The notes under the pieces are model-generated. The model was not told the DNA's origin. It was given only the letters and a program-made list of their open reading frames with translations, and searched no databases. From Sulfitobacter sp. CW3 (GTDB lineage: Bacteria > Pseudomonadota > Alphaproteobacteria > Rhodobacterales > Rhodobacteraceae), in assembly GCF_019392245.1 (NCBI RefSeq), contig NZ_JAHXRL010000009.1, positions 87,031 to 151,030 on the forward strand: 64,000 nucleotides of DNA, read 5' to 3'. Shown here piece by piece: positions 42,069 through 50,500 of this stretch (position 1 is its first letter; the number at the start of each line of letters is the position of its first letter). The position numbers and the translations under genes were made by a program.

Positions 42069-43319
42069 ATGAAAACCAAGACTTATGTAAAACGATTGGC
42101 TGCGGCAGCCGTGATGGGGCTGACGAGCCTGTCGGCCGCGAATGCAGCTGAGGACAAGATCAAGTTCGGTTTGTGTTATGATCTGAGCAAGTCCTACACA
42201 TTTGTGACGCCGCAAATCACGCAGGCTGCGCAAGATCTGGCCACCCTAACCAATATGAAGGGCGGCATCGGTGGTCATGAAATTGAAATCATCGTTGAAG
42301 ATCACGGCAACGAGCCGCAGCGTGGTATTGAATGCTACGAAAAGCTCAAGCGTGAAGGCGTGTTTGTGTTCGACACGCTGTCGACGCCGGTTTCCGTCGC
42401 TGTGCTGCCGCGGATTATGAAAGACAAGAATATTCTGATTCAATCTCTTGTAGGCCGGGGGGACGCCGCTGATGGATCGGTGTTCAGCCAGATCTTCCCG
42501 GTTGGTCCCACCTATTGGGGCCAAGCCGCTAACGATATTGCCTATATCAAAGAGCAAAGCGGTGGTGACATGAAAGGTGTCAAGGTCGGTTTCGCCTATC
42601 TGGACTATCCCTTTGGTCAGGAACCGATCGAAATCCTGAAAACACTGGCCGAAAAAGAAGGCTTTGAGCTTTTGCTTTATCCGGTGCCGCTGCCCGGCAG
42701 TGATCAGGCGAGCGTTTGGACCAAAGTGCGTCGCGACAAGCCCGACTATGTGGTTGCCTGGCTTCTCGCAGGTGGGCACGTCGTTGCTGCCAAGGAGATG
42801 AAACGCAACGGCTTTCCGATCAGCAATTATATCTCGGTCAACTGGCTGAATGAGGTGGACATCGCCAACATCGGAGCCGAGGCCGCAATCGGGCTCAAGC
42901 GTGGGACCAATGTGGCCGGCGGGCAGGATCTTCCGATCATTCAGGAAATCCTTGCCGACGTTTACGGCGCGGGCAAAGGTGCCGGGCCGGTCGAAAAGAT
43001 CAACGACGTGTATTACAATACCGGTCTGGCGATCTACTCGGCTGCATTTGAAGCGGCGCGCCTTGCGGTCGAGCAGAATGGTTTCCCAGTTACGCCCGAT
43101 TCCATGAAGGCTGGCTATGAAAGCATCGTGGATTTTGACGCCAACGGTCTGTTCGCCCCCATTACGGTGACAGCGGATGATCACGGCGGCGGCGGTAAGA
43201 CCCGTATCGAGATGTGGGATGGCAAAACCTGGGTCCCTCAGCAGGACTGGACCGCAGCCTATACCGACGTAATCTGGGACGTGGTCAAAGAAAGCTCAAG
43301 CAAGTTCACGGTTGAGTAA
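42069..43319 (+). CDS. Periplasmic substrate-binding protein of the HAAT importer (LivK-like)
   Basis: The 416-residue protein has a signal peptide (about 1-26, LTSLSAANAAEDK) and a type I periplasmic binding fold (FGLCYDLSKSYTFVTPQITQ, then EIIVEDHGNEPQRGIECYEKL). It is the substrate receptor for LivHMGF. The binding segment resembles receptors for aromatic or hydrophobic carboxylates more than amino acids, since the amino-acid motifs (ASTSP-type loop) are absent. GAGGAG lies shortly upstream. A strong hairpin follows its stop. Substrate identity is unknown. Confidence 0.9.
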   Translation: MKTKTYVKRLAAAAVMGLTSLSAANAAEDKIKFGLCYDLSKSYTFVTPQITQAAQDLATLTNMKGGIGGHEIEIIVEDHGNEPQRGIECYEKLKREGVFVFDTLSTPVSVAVLPRIMKDKNILIQSLVGRGDAADGSVFSQIFPVGPTYWGQAANDIAYIKEQSGGDMKGVKVGFAYLDYPFGQEPIEILKTLAEKEGFELLLYPVPLPGSDQASVWTKVRRDKPDYVVAWLLAGGHVVAAKEMKRNGFPISNYISVNWLNEVDIANIGAEAAIGLKRGTNVAGGQDLPIIQEILADVYGAGKGAGPVEKINDVYYNTGLAIYSAAFEAARLAVEQNGFPVTPDSMKAGYESIVDFDANGLFAPITVTADDHGGGGKTRIEMWDGKTWVPQQDWTAAYTDVIWDVVKESSSKFTVE

Positions 43320-43327
43320 GAAAACGT

Positions 43328-43349
43328 GGCTGGGGGTTCGCCCCCAGCC
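43328..43349 (+). terminator. UUCG-tetraloop hairpin after the binding-protein gene
   Basis: GGCTGGGGG-TTCG-CCCCCAGCC forms a perfect 9-base stem closed by a very stable UUCG loop, 8 bases past the stop codon. The following TTCCACC is not a proper T-run, so the element may be an RNA-stabilising or partial terminator that raises binding-protein mRNA relative to the genes after it, as in many ABC importer operons. Confidence 0.65.
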
Positions 43350-43411
43350 TTCCACCGGGTTTGAACCAACACGAACCAGTTTTGCTCAAACCCGTATCTC
43401 AAGGACATTCC

Positions 43412-44194
43412 ATGACAGATAACCCAATTGAACTCACCGTTGAAAACGGTGTGGCAACAGTTTTTATTAACCGACCAGAGCGAAAGAATGCCTTGTCAGT
43501 AGTGGCAGCGAACGGGTTGGCGGATGCCTGGGAACAGATCGAGGCTGACGATAGTATCCGCGTCGTCATCCTGACCTCCGCCGATTGTGGTGTGTTCAGC
43601 GCCGGGCTCGATCTCAAGGAAGCTGCCGAGATTGCCCGCGACGAAGGTATCGATATCCTGTCCAAAATGCGCGATCCGTTCCATGACCGGATGCGGACCT
43701 GTTCCAAGCCGATTATTTCAGCGATGACCGGATCGCTAATGGCCGGTGGCATGATGCTGACCCTGATGAGCGACCTGCGGGTCGGACTGAAAGGAACGAA
43801 GGTTGGCATAACCGAGGTCAAGATTGGTCGAGGATCGCCGTGGGCGGCCCCGGGCCTGTCGATGCTACCGCAACCGGTCCTGATGGAGATTGTCCTGACG
43901 GGGGATCTGATGCCGATCGAACGGCTGCACGACTATGGTTTTACTAATTACCTGGAAGAAACACCTGACGCCGTACGGACCCGTGCCCGCGAACTGGCGG
44001 ACCGCATCGCTTCGGGCGCGCCGTTGTCGGTGATCGCCGCCAAAGCAAGTGTGCGCGCAACGATGGATCTGGGCTGTGCTGCTGGATTAGAAGAAGGCAA
44101 GCGGTTGCATGAAGTTGTCTACGCCAGCCAGGATGCCATCGAAGGCCCGCGGGCTTTTGCTGAAAAACGCCCCCCGGTTTGGCAGGGTAGATAG
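43412..44194 (+). CDS. Enoyl-CoA hydratase/isomerase (crotonase family)
   Basis: The 260-residue crotonase has oxyanion-hole regions (GVFSAGLDLKEA; GSLMAGGMML) and both catalytic-position glutamates (Glu in GITEVKIGRG and Glu in MEIVLTGD), so it is probably a genuine hydratase. ATG 43412 follows AAGGA with 7-base spacing; the 17-codon upstream extension starts in the hairpin region and is unlikely. It lies between the importer and a PaaG-like crotonase. Which intermediate it hydrates is not evident from sequence. Confidence 0.9.
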   Translation: MTDNPIELTVENGVATVFINRPERKNALSVVAANGLADAWEQIEADDSIRVVILTSADCGVFSAGLDLKEAAEIARDEGIDILSKMRDPFHDRMRTCSKPIISAMTGSLMAGGMMLTLMSDLRVGLKGTKVGITEVKIGRGSPWAAPGLSMLPQPVLMEIVLTGDLMPIERLHDYGFTNYLEETPDAVRTRARELADRIASGAPLSVIAAKASVRATMDLGCAAGLEEGKRLHEVVYASQDAIEGPRAFAEKRPPVWQGR

Positions 44195-44211
44195 GTAACC
44201 AGGAGCTTGAT

Positions 44212-44994
44212 ATGTCTGACCTTATGCGATTTGACGTCGACAACGGGGTGGGGGTCTTGCGATTCACGCAGCCCGCGCGCCGGAACCCTTATAGCCTGGC
44301 ATTTGTTGACCAGTTTATTGCGGCTCTTGATGTGGCGCAAAGGGATGATGCGGTGCGTGCCGTTGTGATGACTGGCGGCGATTATTTTTCAAGCGGCGGT
44401 GATCTTGTCGGGTTTCGGTCCGAGATCGCAAAAGGCGCGCGTGCAACCTATGAGATGGTTGACAAGGTGCATAGTGGCGGGCGCGCGGCATACGGGTTCA
44501 ACAAGCCGCTGATTGCTGCCGTGAATGGCGTCGCCTATGGCGCAGGAATGAGTTTGGCGCTGTGTGCCGACGTGATTGTCGCCGCTGAAGATGCGCGGTT
44601 CTGCCAAGTTTTTTCAAAAGTGGGTGGCTGCCCCGACACGGGATCGAGCTGGCTGTTGCAACAGCGCATGGGGTCAGGCGCGGCACGCCTTCTGGTGCTG
44701 ACCGGGCGTGAGATTTCGGGCAAGACGGCCCATCAGATGCGGGCAGTAGAAGAATGTGTGCCCGCTGACGAAACCGAAGCTGCCGCGATCGCAATCGCGA
44801 CCGAGATGGCAGCAAACCCGATGTTTGGAATGAATTGCAGCAAACGCGTGATGCGTGAGGCCGCGGAGTGCTCTTTCGAGGAAGCTTTGGACATTGAGTG
44901 CCGCGCGCAGACCATTCTGCTTGGCGCGCATGATTTTCCCGAAGCAATGAATGCTTTCACAGAGAAACGAAAGCCGAGATTCCGAGACTGCTGA
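44212..44994 (+). CDS. PaaG-like enoyl-CoA isomerase (crotonase family)
   Basis: In this 260-residue crotonase the first catalytic Glu is Gln (FCQVFSKVGGCPDTGSSW), while Asp in CPDTGS is kept and the C-terminus reads MNAFTEKRKPRF. PaaG, the ring-epoxide/delta-3-delta-2 isomerase, has the same Gln and relies on that Asp, so double-bond isomerisation is more likely than hydration. Such an isomerase would be needed for unsaturated, for example isoprenoid, chains. It starts 17 bases after the previous crotonase. Confidence 0.88.
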   Translation: MSDLMRFDVDNGVGVLRFTQPARRNPYSLAFVDQFIAALDVAQRDDAVRAVVMTGGDYFSSGGDLVGFRSEIAKGARATYEMVDKVHSGGRAAYGFNKPLIAAVNGVAYGAGMSLALCADVIVAAEDARFCQVFSKVGGCPDTGSSWLLQQRMGSGAARLLVLTGREISGKTAHQMRAVEECVPADETEAAAIAIATEMAANPMFGMNCSKRVMREAAECSFEEALDIECRAQTILLGAHDFPEAMNAFTEKRKPRFRDC

Positions 44995-45040
44995 GTAAAG
45001 AGATTCAAAATATACTAACCTCAAGAGGAGATTATCGCCC

Positions 45041-45799
45041 ATGAAGGTACTTGTACCTGTAAAGCGCGTGATTGACTACAACGTGAAAGTGCGCGTCAAA
45101 GCGGACGGATCGGGTGTTGATCTTGCTAATGTAAAAATGTCGATGAACCCGTTTGACGAAATTTCCGTCGAACAGGCGATCCGTCTGAAAGAAGCCGGTC
45201 AGGTCGAAGAGGTCGTGGTTGTTTCCATCGGCGTCAAGCAGGCTCAGGAAACATTGCGCACCGCTTTGGCCATGGGCGCGGACCGCGCGATCCTCGTTGT
45301 CGCCACAGACGACGTACACAACGACATCGAACCACTGGCCGTTGCCAAGATCCTCAAAGCGATTGTGGATGAAGAGCAGCCTGGTCTGGTGATGTGCGGC
45401 AAGCAGGCCATCGACAATGACATGAACGCGACCGGCCAGATGCTGGCAGCGTTGATGGGGTGGTCGCAGGCGACATTTGCATCCGAAGTGGAGATTGCAG
45501 GCGACAAAGCCAAAGTCACACGTGAAGTGGACGGCGGTTTGCAGACCATCGAAGTTTCGATGCCCACGGTCATCACCGTTGATTTGCGCCTGAACGAGCC
45601 ACGGTATGCGTCCCTGCCCAACATCATGAAGGCAAAGAAAAAGCCGATGGATGAAAAGACACCGGCAGATTACGGCGTTGATGTTTCCAACCGCCTGGAG
45701 ATCGTGAAAACCGTTGAACCAGCAGAGCGCGCAGCCGGTATCATGGTTGCATCCGTGGATGAACTGGTAGCGAAACTTAAAGAAGCGGGGGCCGTGTAA
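45041..45799 (+). CDS. etfB: Electron transfer flavoprotein beta subunit
   Basis: EtfB forms with EtfA the soluble flavoprotein that carries electrons from acyl-CoA dehydrogenases to the quinone pool. The 252-residue protein starts [20 protein letters not shown], and shows the family segments [40 protein letters not shown] and [21 protein letters not shown] (the recognition loop). It overlaps etfA by one base (TAATG). A local copy beside six dehydrogenases suggests that the element brings its own electron path. Confidence 0.95.
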   Translation: MKVLVPVKRVIDYNVKVRVKADGSGVDLANVKMSMNPFDEISVEQAIRLKEAGQVEEVVVVSIGVKQAQETLRTALAMGADRAILVVATDDVHNDIEPLAVAKILKAIVDEEQPGLVMCGKQAIDNDMNATGQMLAALMGWSQATFASEVEIAGDKAKVTREVDGGLQTIEVSMPTVITVDLRLNEPRYASLPNIMKAKKKPMDEKTPADYGVDVSNRLEIVKTVEPAERAAGIMVASVDELVAKLKEAGAV

Positions 45800-46725
45800 T
45801 GGCTGTTCTACTCCTTGCAGAAATAACCGATGGCGAATTGGCGATGGATGCCACGGCCAAGGCCGTGACTGCCGCCAAAGCATTGGGCGATATCACCATA
45901 CTGGCCTGTGGCGGCTCAGCTGCTGCGGCAGGTGAAGCGGCGTCAAAAATCGACGGGGTTTCCAAGGTGCTTGTCGCCGAGGATGCCACGCTGGGTCACC
46001 GCCTCGCGGAATCCACGGCAGCGCTTATCGTGTCGATGGCGGGCGATTACGATCACATCGTTGCCCCTGCCACGACAGACGCAAAGAACGTGATGCCACG
46101 GGTTGCGGCACTGCTGGATGTGATGATCATCTCTGACGCCTCCGGCGTGATTGATGCCGATACGTTTGAGCGGCCGATCTATGCGGGCAATGCGGTTCAA
46201 ACGGTTAAATCTTCTGACGCGAAGAAAGTCATCACTTTCCGCGCGTCGACATTTGATGCTGCTGGCGACGGCGGGTCTGCCTCGGTCGAGACGATCTCGG
46301 CGGTTGAAGATCCCGGTCTGTCGTCCTGGGTCGAAGACCACGTGGCGGCAAGCGACCGCCCCGAGCTGACTTCGGCCGGTGTTGTTGTGTCCGGTGGCCG
46401 CGGTGTTGGGTCTGAAGAAGACTTTGCGCTGATCGAAAAGCTGGCGGACAAGCTGGGCGCGGCTGTTGGCGCATCCCGCGCTGCGGTCGATTCGGGCTAT
46501 GCCCCGAACGATTGGCAGGTTGGCCAAACAGGTAAGGTTGTGGCCCCTAGCCTCTATGTAGCAGTCGGTATATCAGGCGCGATCCAGCACCTGGCCGGGA
46601 TGAAAGACAGCAAGATCATCGTCGCGATCAACAAAGATGAAGAAGCGCCGATCTTTCAGGTTGCCGATTACGGGCTGGTTGCAGATCTGTTCGAGGCCGT
46701 GCCTGAACTGCTCGAAAAGCTCTGA
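45799..46725 (+). CDS. etfA: Electron transfer flavoprotein alpha subunit
   Basis: EtfA holds the FAD. The 308-residue protein has the N-terminal Etf domain and the C-terminal FAD-binding domain with [47 protein letters not shown] and [23 protein letters not shown], all canonical. It is coupled to etfB by TAATG and followed 36 bases later by a bidirectional terminator. No ETF:quinone oxidoreductase gene is in the window, so the chromosomal one must complete the path. Confidence 0.95.
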   Translation: MAVLLLAEITDGELAMDATAKAVTAAKALGDITILACGGSAAAAGEAASKIDGVSKVLVAEDATLGHRLAESTAALIVSMAGDYDHIVAPATTDAKNVMPRVAALLDVMIISDASGVIDADTFERPIYAGNAVQTVKSSDAKKVITFRASTFDAAGDGGSASVETISAVEDPGLSSWVEDHVAASDRPELTSAGVVVSGGRGVGSEEDFALIEKLADKLGAAVGASRAAVDSGYAPNDWQVGQTGKVVAPSLYVAVGISGAIQHLAGMKDSKIIVAINKDEEAPIFQVADYGLVADLFEAVPELLEKL

Positions 46726-46761
46726 TACATGGTCGCCAAATTTCCGACCTTACGATACCCT

Positions 46762-46789
46762 AAAGGCCCGCCGGTTAGGCGGGCCTTTT
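46762..46789. terminator. Bidirectional Rho-independent terminator
   Basis: AAAGGCCCGCC and GGCGGGCCTTT form an 11-base stem around a 5-base loop (GGTTA), with A-rich and T-rich flanks, so it can work for both strands. It sits between the convergent etfA (rightward) and CaiB gene (leftward). Confidence 0.85.
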
Positions 46790-46808
46790 CCCGGTTTGGG
46801 GCGGCTGA

Positions 46809-47975
46809 TCACTTGGGCTTGGGCCGTTTCAGGATGTCAGGGTTGTGCTCACCCAGTGCAGGCGGCGGAGTGATGTCGTGGCGCGCAGGTGTGGCAGAGA
46901 ATTTGATGGGCGGTTTGGTGGTCCAGACGGCCCCTTCAGTGGGATGGTCGATGGTTTGGAAAAATCCTGTCGCGGCCAGATGGGGGTCTTGCGGCAGATC
47001 TGACAGCATCCGCACGGGCATGGCCGGAATGTCGGCTTGTTCGGTCAGTTCAATCCACTGGGCGGTGGTGCGTGTCGTCGCTATTTGCGCCACCATGTCA
47101 TAGATCCCTCCGATATTCCGGCTGCGTTCGTCCATGTTCGTGACCCAGGAATGATCGAGCATGTCGTCGCGCCCCACGGCTTTGAAAAACCGCGCCCATT
47201 GCGCATTCGAGTAGGGCAGGATGGTGATATAGCCATCTGCGGTTTTTACTGGGCGTCGATGCGGGACCAGCATCCGTTGGTATCCGAAGCTTTGCGGTTC
47301 GGATTCAAATGTTGCCTCGGCCATATGTTCGACCAGTAGGAAGGAGGCCAGTGTTTCGAACATCGGAACCTCGACATGTTGGGCCTGCCCGGTCCGTTCG
47401 CGGTGATACAGCGCGGCCATGATCGCATAGGCCGCAGTGACCCCGCCAAGCTTGTCGGCGATAATCGTGGGAGCATAGGCAGGTGGATTGTCCGGGTTGC
47501 ACATTGTGGCCAGTCCGGCCATGCCGGAGACAGACTGGACGCTGTCGTCATAGGCGGGCTTGTTGCGATACGGCCCGTCCGAGCCGAACCCGACTGCGGC
47601 CACGGTAATCAGCTTGGGATTGCGTTCGCGCAGGGTCTCGGGGGAAAGGGACAGCCGCGCCAGCGCAGCGGGGCGGACGCTGGATACAAATACATCCGCA
47701 TCATCCAGCAGGTCAAGCAAAGCGGCGCGGTCCTTTTGGGTTTTCAGATCAAGGGTAATGCTGCGCTTGTTGCGATTTGTGCCCAGAAATGCCGCACCCA
47801 TACCAGGCGTCCGGGCAGGTTGCACCTGACGCAGCATGTCGCCTTCGGGGCTTTCGACCTTGATGACATCGGCACCCAGATCACCAAGCATTTGCGTGGC
47901 AAGGGGGCCGAATACAACCGACGTCATGTCGATGACCCTGACGCCTGCAAGCATGCCGTCTTTACTGATGCTCAT
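46809..47975 (-). CDS. Family III CoA transferase/racemase (CaiB/BaiF), single-gene unit
   Basis: The 388-residue protein has the catalytic aspartate Asp174 in IIADKLGGVTAAY, the N-terminal IDMTSVVFGPLATQMLGDLGAD, and the CoA-binding loop GTNRNKRSITLDLK. It is transcribed alone, divergent from the DUF35-thiolase operon, with one operator palindrome 42 bases upstream. Racemase or transferase function cannot be told apart by eye. Being a separately promoted CaiB gene, it may handle a side product or the entry substrate. Confidence 0.9.
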   Translation of the reverse strand: MSISKDGMLAGVRVIDMTSVVFGPLATQMLGDLGADVIKVESPEGDMLRQVQPARTPGMGAAFLGTNRNKRSITLDLKTQKDRAALLDLLDDADVFVSSVRPAALARLSLSPETLRERNPKLITVAAVGFGSDGPYRNKPAYDDSVQSVSGMAGLATMCNPDNPPAYAPTIIADKLGGVTAAYAIMAALYHRERTGQAQHVEVPMFETLASFLLVEHMAEATFESEPQSFGYQRMLVPHRRPVKTADGYITILPYSNAQWARFFKAVGRDDMLDHSWVTNMDERSRNIGGIYDMVAQIATTRTTAQWIELTEQADIPAMPVRMLSDLPQDPHLAATGFFQTIDHPTEGAVWTTKPPIKFSATPARHDITPPPALGEHNPDILKRPKPK

Positions 47976-48016
47976 GGTTAGAACCCGCTTTTATTGAGGT
48001 GGAGAGTTGCATTAAA

Positions 48017-48032
48017 TCTAACAGGTGTTAGA
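48017..48032. promoter_or_regulatory. TetR-type operator, site 4 (perfect, divergent promoter)
   Basis: TCTAACAGGTGTTAGA has perfect 7-base arms. It lies 42 bases before the CaiB start (47975) and 44 bases before the DUF35 start (48076), near the midpoint of the divergent promoter. Confidence 0.85.
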
Positions 48033-48075
48033 ATTGAAGGCAACTTAGATTCGATCTATCGAAGGAGCAGTCGAA

Positions 48076-48453
48076 ATGCCGGAAAATCAGGGGCCGGATA
48101 AAACCTTCCGGGACGGATTGGCAAAGGGGCAGATCAACTTGCAGCAATGTAATGATTGCAAAAAGTTCATTTTTTTCCCGCGCGTTTTGTGCCCACATTG
48201 CAAAGGGCAGTCCTTGACATGGCACCCGGCATCCTGCGGCGGTATCGTTCACACCACGACCACCGTGCGGCGAAAGCCTGAGCGTGGGGGTGACTATAAC
48301 GTTTGCATGGTTGAACTGGCTGAGGGGGTGCGGATGATGAGCCGGGTCGATGAAATCTCTCCTGCCGAGGTGACGATCGGGTTGCCGGTCACGGCCTTTG
48401 TCGGTGAAATTGACGGTGTTCCTGCCGTGCTGTGTAAGCCGGTGGAGGAATGA
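48076..48453 (+). CDS. DUF35 zinc-ribbon/OB-fold partner of the thiolase-like protein
   Basis: DUF35 proteins bind the CoA moiety and activate a partner thiolase or Ltp2-type aldolase. The 125-residue protein has a zinc ribbon Cys25-x2-Cys28...Cys39-x2-Cys42 (CNDCKKFIFFPRVLCPHC) and an OB-fold domain (about 50-125). It lies 3 bases before the thiolase-like gene, the usual layout for an obligate complex. In the steroid igr system the DUF35 domain is fused to a MaoC domain (ChsH2); here it is separate. Confidence 0.9.
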   Translation: MPENQGPDKTFRDGLAKGQINLQQCNDCKKFIFFPRVLCPHCKGQSLTWHPASCGGIVHTTTTVRRKPERGGDYNVCMVELAEGVRMMSRVDEISPAEVTIGLPVTAFVGEIDGVPAVLCKPVEE

Positions 48454-48456
48454 ACC

Positions 48457-49608
48457 ATGGTTGATCAATTGCGCGGAAAATCCGCGATCGTCGGCGTGGG
48501 GCATGCAGGTTTTGGCGAGGCACCGGGGTTTTCGGCCTATGACATTATGGCGCAATCAGCACTCGCGGCGCTGGACGATGCCGGACTGAAGCTGAGCGAT
48601 GTCGATGGTCTGTTCTGCACCATGATGGAAGATGCCATGCCGGTCCTCATGGCGGCCGAATATCTGGGGATTCAGCCGCGCTATGTCGATGGCACGATGA
48701 CGGGCGGTTCGTCGTTTGTGAACTATCTGACCTCGGCGACACTGGCGTTGCAGGCTGGGCTTTGTGATGTGGCGCTGATCTGTTACGGATCCAATCAGCG
48801 TACGGCGTCAGGGCGGCTTGTGACCGCGTCAAAGCTGCCGCCCTACGAAGGGCTGTATAACCCGCGCTATCCGATCTCGGCATATGCGATGGCTGCGGCG
48901 CGGCATATGTATGAATATGGCACGACACGCGAACAACTGGCCGACGTAGCCGTTGCGGCACGCGCCTGGGCCCGGCATAATCCCGAAGCCTTTGAGCGCG
49001 ACGCGTTGACCCGCGAAGATGTACTGGGTGCGCGTATGGTGGGCGATCCGCTGACCACGCGCGATTGTTGCCTAGTGACCGATGGCGGTGGTGCCATCGT
49101 GATGGTGCGGGCCGATCGGGCGCGGGATTTCCCCAAGGCACCAGTCTATGTCCTGGGGTCTGCGGCGGCCAGCAGCCATCGGCAAATCTCGCAAATGCAG
49201 GATTTCACTGTTACGGCGGCGCGCGACTCCGGCAAACGTGCCTTTGCGATGGCCGGGGTGACGCCGGGCGATATCGACGTCGTTGAGCTGTATGATGCGT
49301 TTACCATCAACACCATCCTGTTTCTCGAAGATCTCGGGTTCTGCGCCAAGGGCGAAGGCGGCGGATTTGTTGCCGATGGCCGGATCGCGCCGGGCGGGGC
49401 GTTGCCAGTCAACACCAATGGCGGTGGGCTGTCATGTGTGCACCCCGGAATGTACGGCATCTTCACGGTGATCGAGGCCGCACGCCAGATCAGAGGTGAT
49501 GCGCCGGGGTTGCAACAGGATAACGTGGAGCTGGCGCTGGCGCATGGCAATGGTGGGGTATTGTCTAGCCAAGTTACGGCCATTCTCGGCGCGGCCAGCA
49601 CCGTTTGA
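48457..49608 (+). CDS. Thiolase-fold protein without nucleophilic Cys, Ltp2-type aldolase candidate
   Basis: The 383-residue protein has the SCPx/lipid-transfer thiolase fold, but the nucleophile site reads DGTMTGGSSF (78-87), with no Cys where the sister protein at 30533 has NNNCSTGSS. The HDCF motif reads YDAF (Tyr279), while GGLSCVHPGMYG keeps Cys327 and His329. Ltp2-type steroid side-chain aldolases lack the Cys, use tyrosines and need a DUF35 partner, which is directly upstream here. Retro-aldol cleavage of a 3-hydroxyacyl-CoA is therefore likelier than thiolysis. That function is inferred. Confidence 0.85.
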   Translation: MVDQLRGKSAIVGVGHAGFGEAPGFSAYDIMAQSALAALDDAGLKLSDVDGLFCTMMEDAMPVLMAAEYLGIQPRYVDGTMTGGSSFVNYLTSATLALQAGLCDVALICYGSNQRTASGRLVTASKLPPYEGLYNPRYPISAYAMAAARHMYEYGTTREQLADVAVAARAWARHNPEAFERDALTREDVLGARMVGDPLTTRDCCLVTDGGGAIVMVRADRARDFPKAPVYVLGSAAASSHRQISQMQDFTVTAARDSGKRAFAMAGVTPGDIDVVELYDAFTINTILFLEDLGFCAKGEGGGFVADGRIAPGGALPVNTNGGGLSCVHPGMYGIFTVIEAARQIRGDAPGLQQDNVELALAHGNGGVLSSQVTAILGAASTV

Positions 49609-49630
49609 TTTAAGCAAGGAAAAACCGGAA

Positions 49631-50488
49631 ATGCCTTTGGATATTGATGCGCTGAACGCTTGGGAATTCAAAGACCTGGAGCACAGCTATACCAAGCGGG
49701 ACACGATGCTTTATGCCCTTGGTCTGGGGTTCGGAGAGGACCCAAACGATGAAAAAGAACTGGCCTATGTCTATGAAGACGGTCTGCTGGCCGCGCCAAG
49801 CATGGCCGTCATTCTGGGATATCCCGGTTTCTGGCTGAGCGACCCGCGCACAGGGGTCGAATGGAAAAAGGTCCTGCACGGTGAACAATGGTTGGATGTG
49901 TTCAAGCCCCTGCCTGTCGAGGGTAAGGTGATCGGGCGCACCCGGATTGATCATATTTCTGACAAGGGCGAAGGCAAGGGCGCGGTGCTTCATATCAGCC
50001 GCGATATCATTGACGCGGCCAGCAATGAGACGCTGGCGCGGGTTTCGATGTCGACCTTTGCGCGTGGTGATGGCGGCTTCGGTGGTGAGAAGATTGCTGG
50101 GCCTATTCCGGCTACGTTGCCGGATCGGGCACCGGACCATATTTGCGATCTGACCACACTGCCGCGCCAAGCGCTGATTTACCGACTGAGCGGTGATTAC
50201 AACCCACTTCATGCCGACCCGGCGGTTGCGAGATCGGTGGGGTTTGACCGTCCGATCCTTCATGGTCTGGCAACCTATGGTCTGGGCTGCCGAGCGATCT
50301 TGAAGACGATCTGCGACTATGATGCAAGCCGCCTGACCGGTTTGGATGTGCGTTTTTCCGCGCCGGTTTACCCCGGTGAAACTGTGCGCTTCGAAATCTG
50401 GCGGGACGGCACAGAGGTTCGGTTTCGAGCAGTGGTACCCGAACGTAACGTGGTGGTGCTGAACAATGGCGCTGCAAGGCTTGCCTGA
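49631..50488 (+). CDS. (R)-specific enoyl-CoA hydratase (MaoC/MFE-2 hydratase 2 type)
   Basis: The 285-residue protein is a double hot-dog hydratase 2 like the C-terminal half of peroxisomal multifunctional enzyme 2. The catalytic dyad is Asp189 and His194 in SGDYNPLHADP, followed by FDRPILHGLATYG. ATG 49631 starts the conserved N-terminus (MPLDIDALNAW); longer readings overlap the thiolase gene. It should hydrate an enoyl-CoA to the (3R)-hydroxyacyl-CoA that the neighbouring aldolase-like or SDR enzymes use. Confidence 0.92.
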   Translation: MPLDIDALNAWEFKDLEHSYTKRDTMLYALGLGFGEDPNDEKELAYVYEDGLLAAPSMAVILGYPGFWLSDPRTGVEWKKVLHGEQWLDVFKPLPVEGKVIGRTRIDHISDKGEGKGAVLHISRDIIDAASNETLARVSMSTFARGDGGFGGEKIAGPIPATLPDRAPDHICDLTTLPRQALIYRLSGDYNPLHADPAVARSVGFDRPILHGLATYGLGCRAILKTICDYDASRLTGLDVRFSAPVYPGETVRFEIWRDGTEVRFRAVVPERNVVVLNNGAARLA

Positions 50489-50500
50489 GGAGAGAGACAT

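Noticed and set aside
42246..43184. 312-codon ORF on the minus strand inside the binding-protein gene
   Set aside because: Shadow of a gene with strong codon bias. The plus-strand protein has a signal peptide and the expected fold; the shadow has no recognisable domain.
45032..45883. 283-codon minus-strand ORF over etfB
   Set aside because: Shadow of a clearly conserved etfB.
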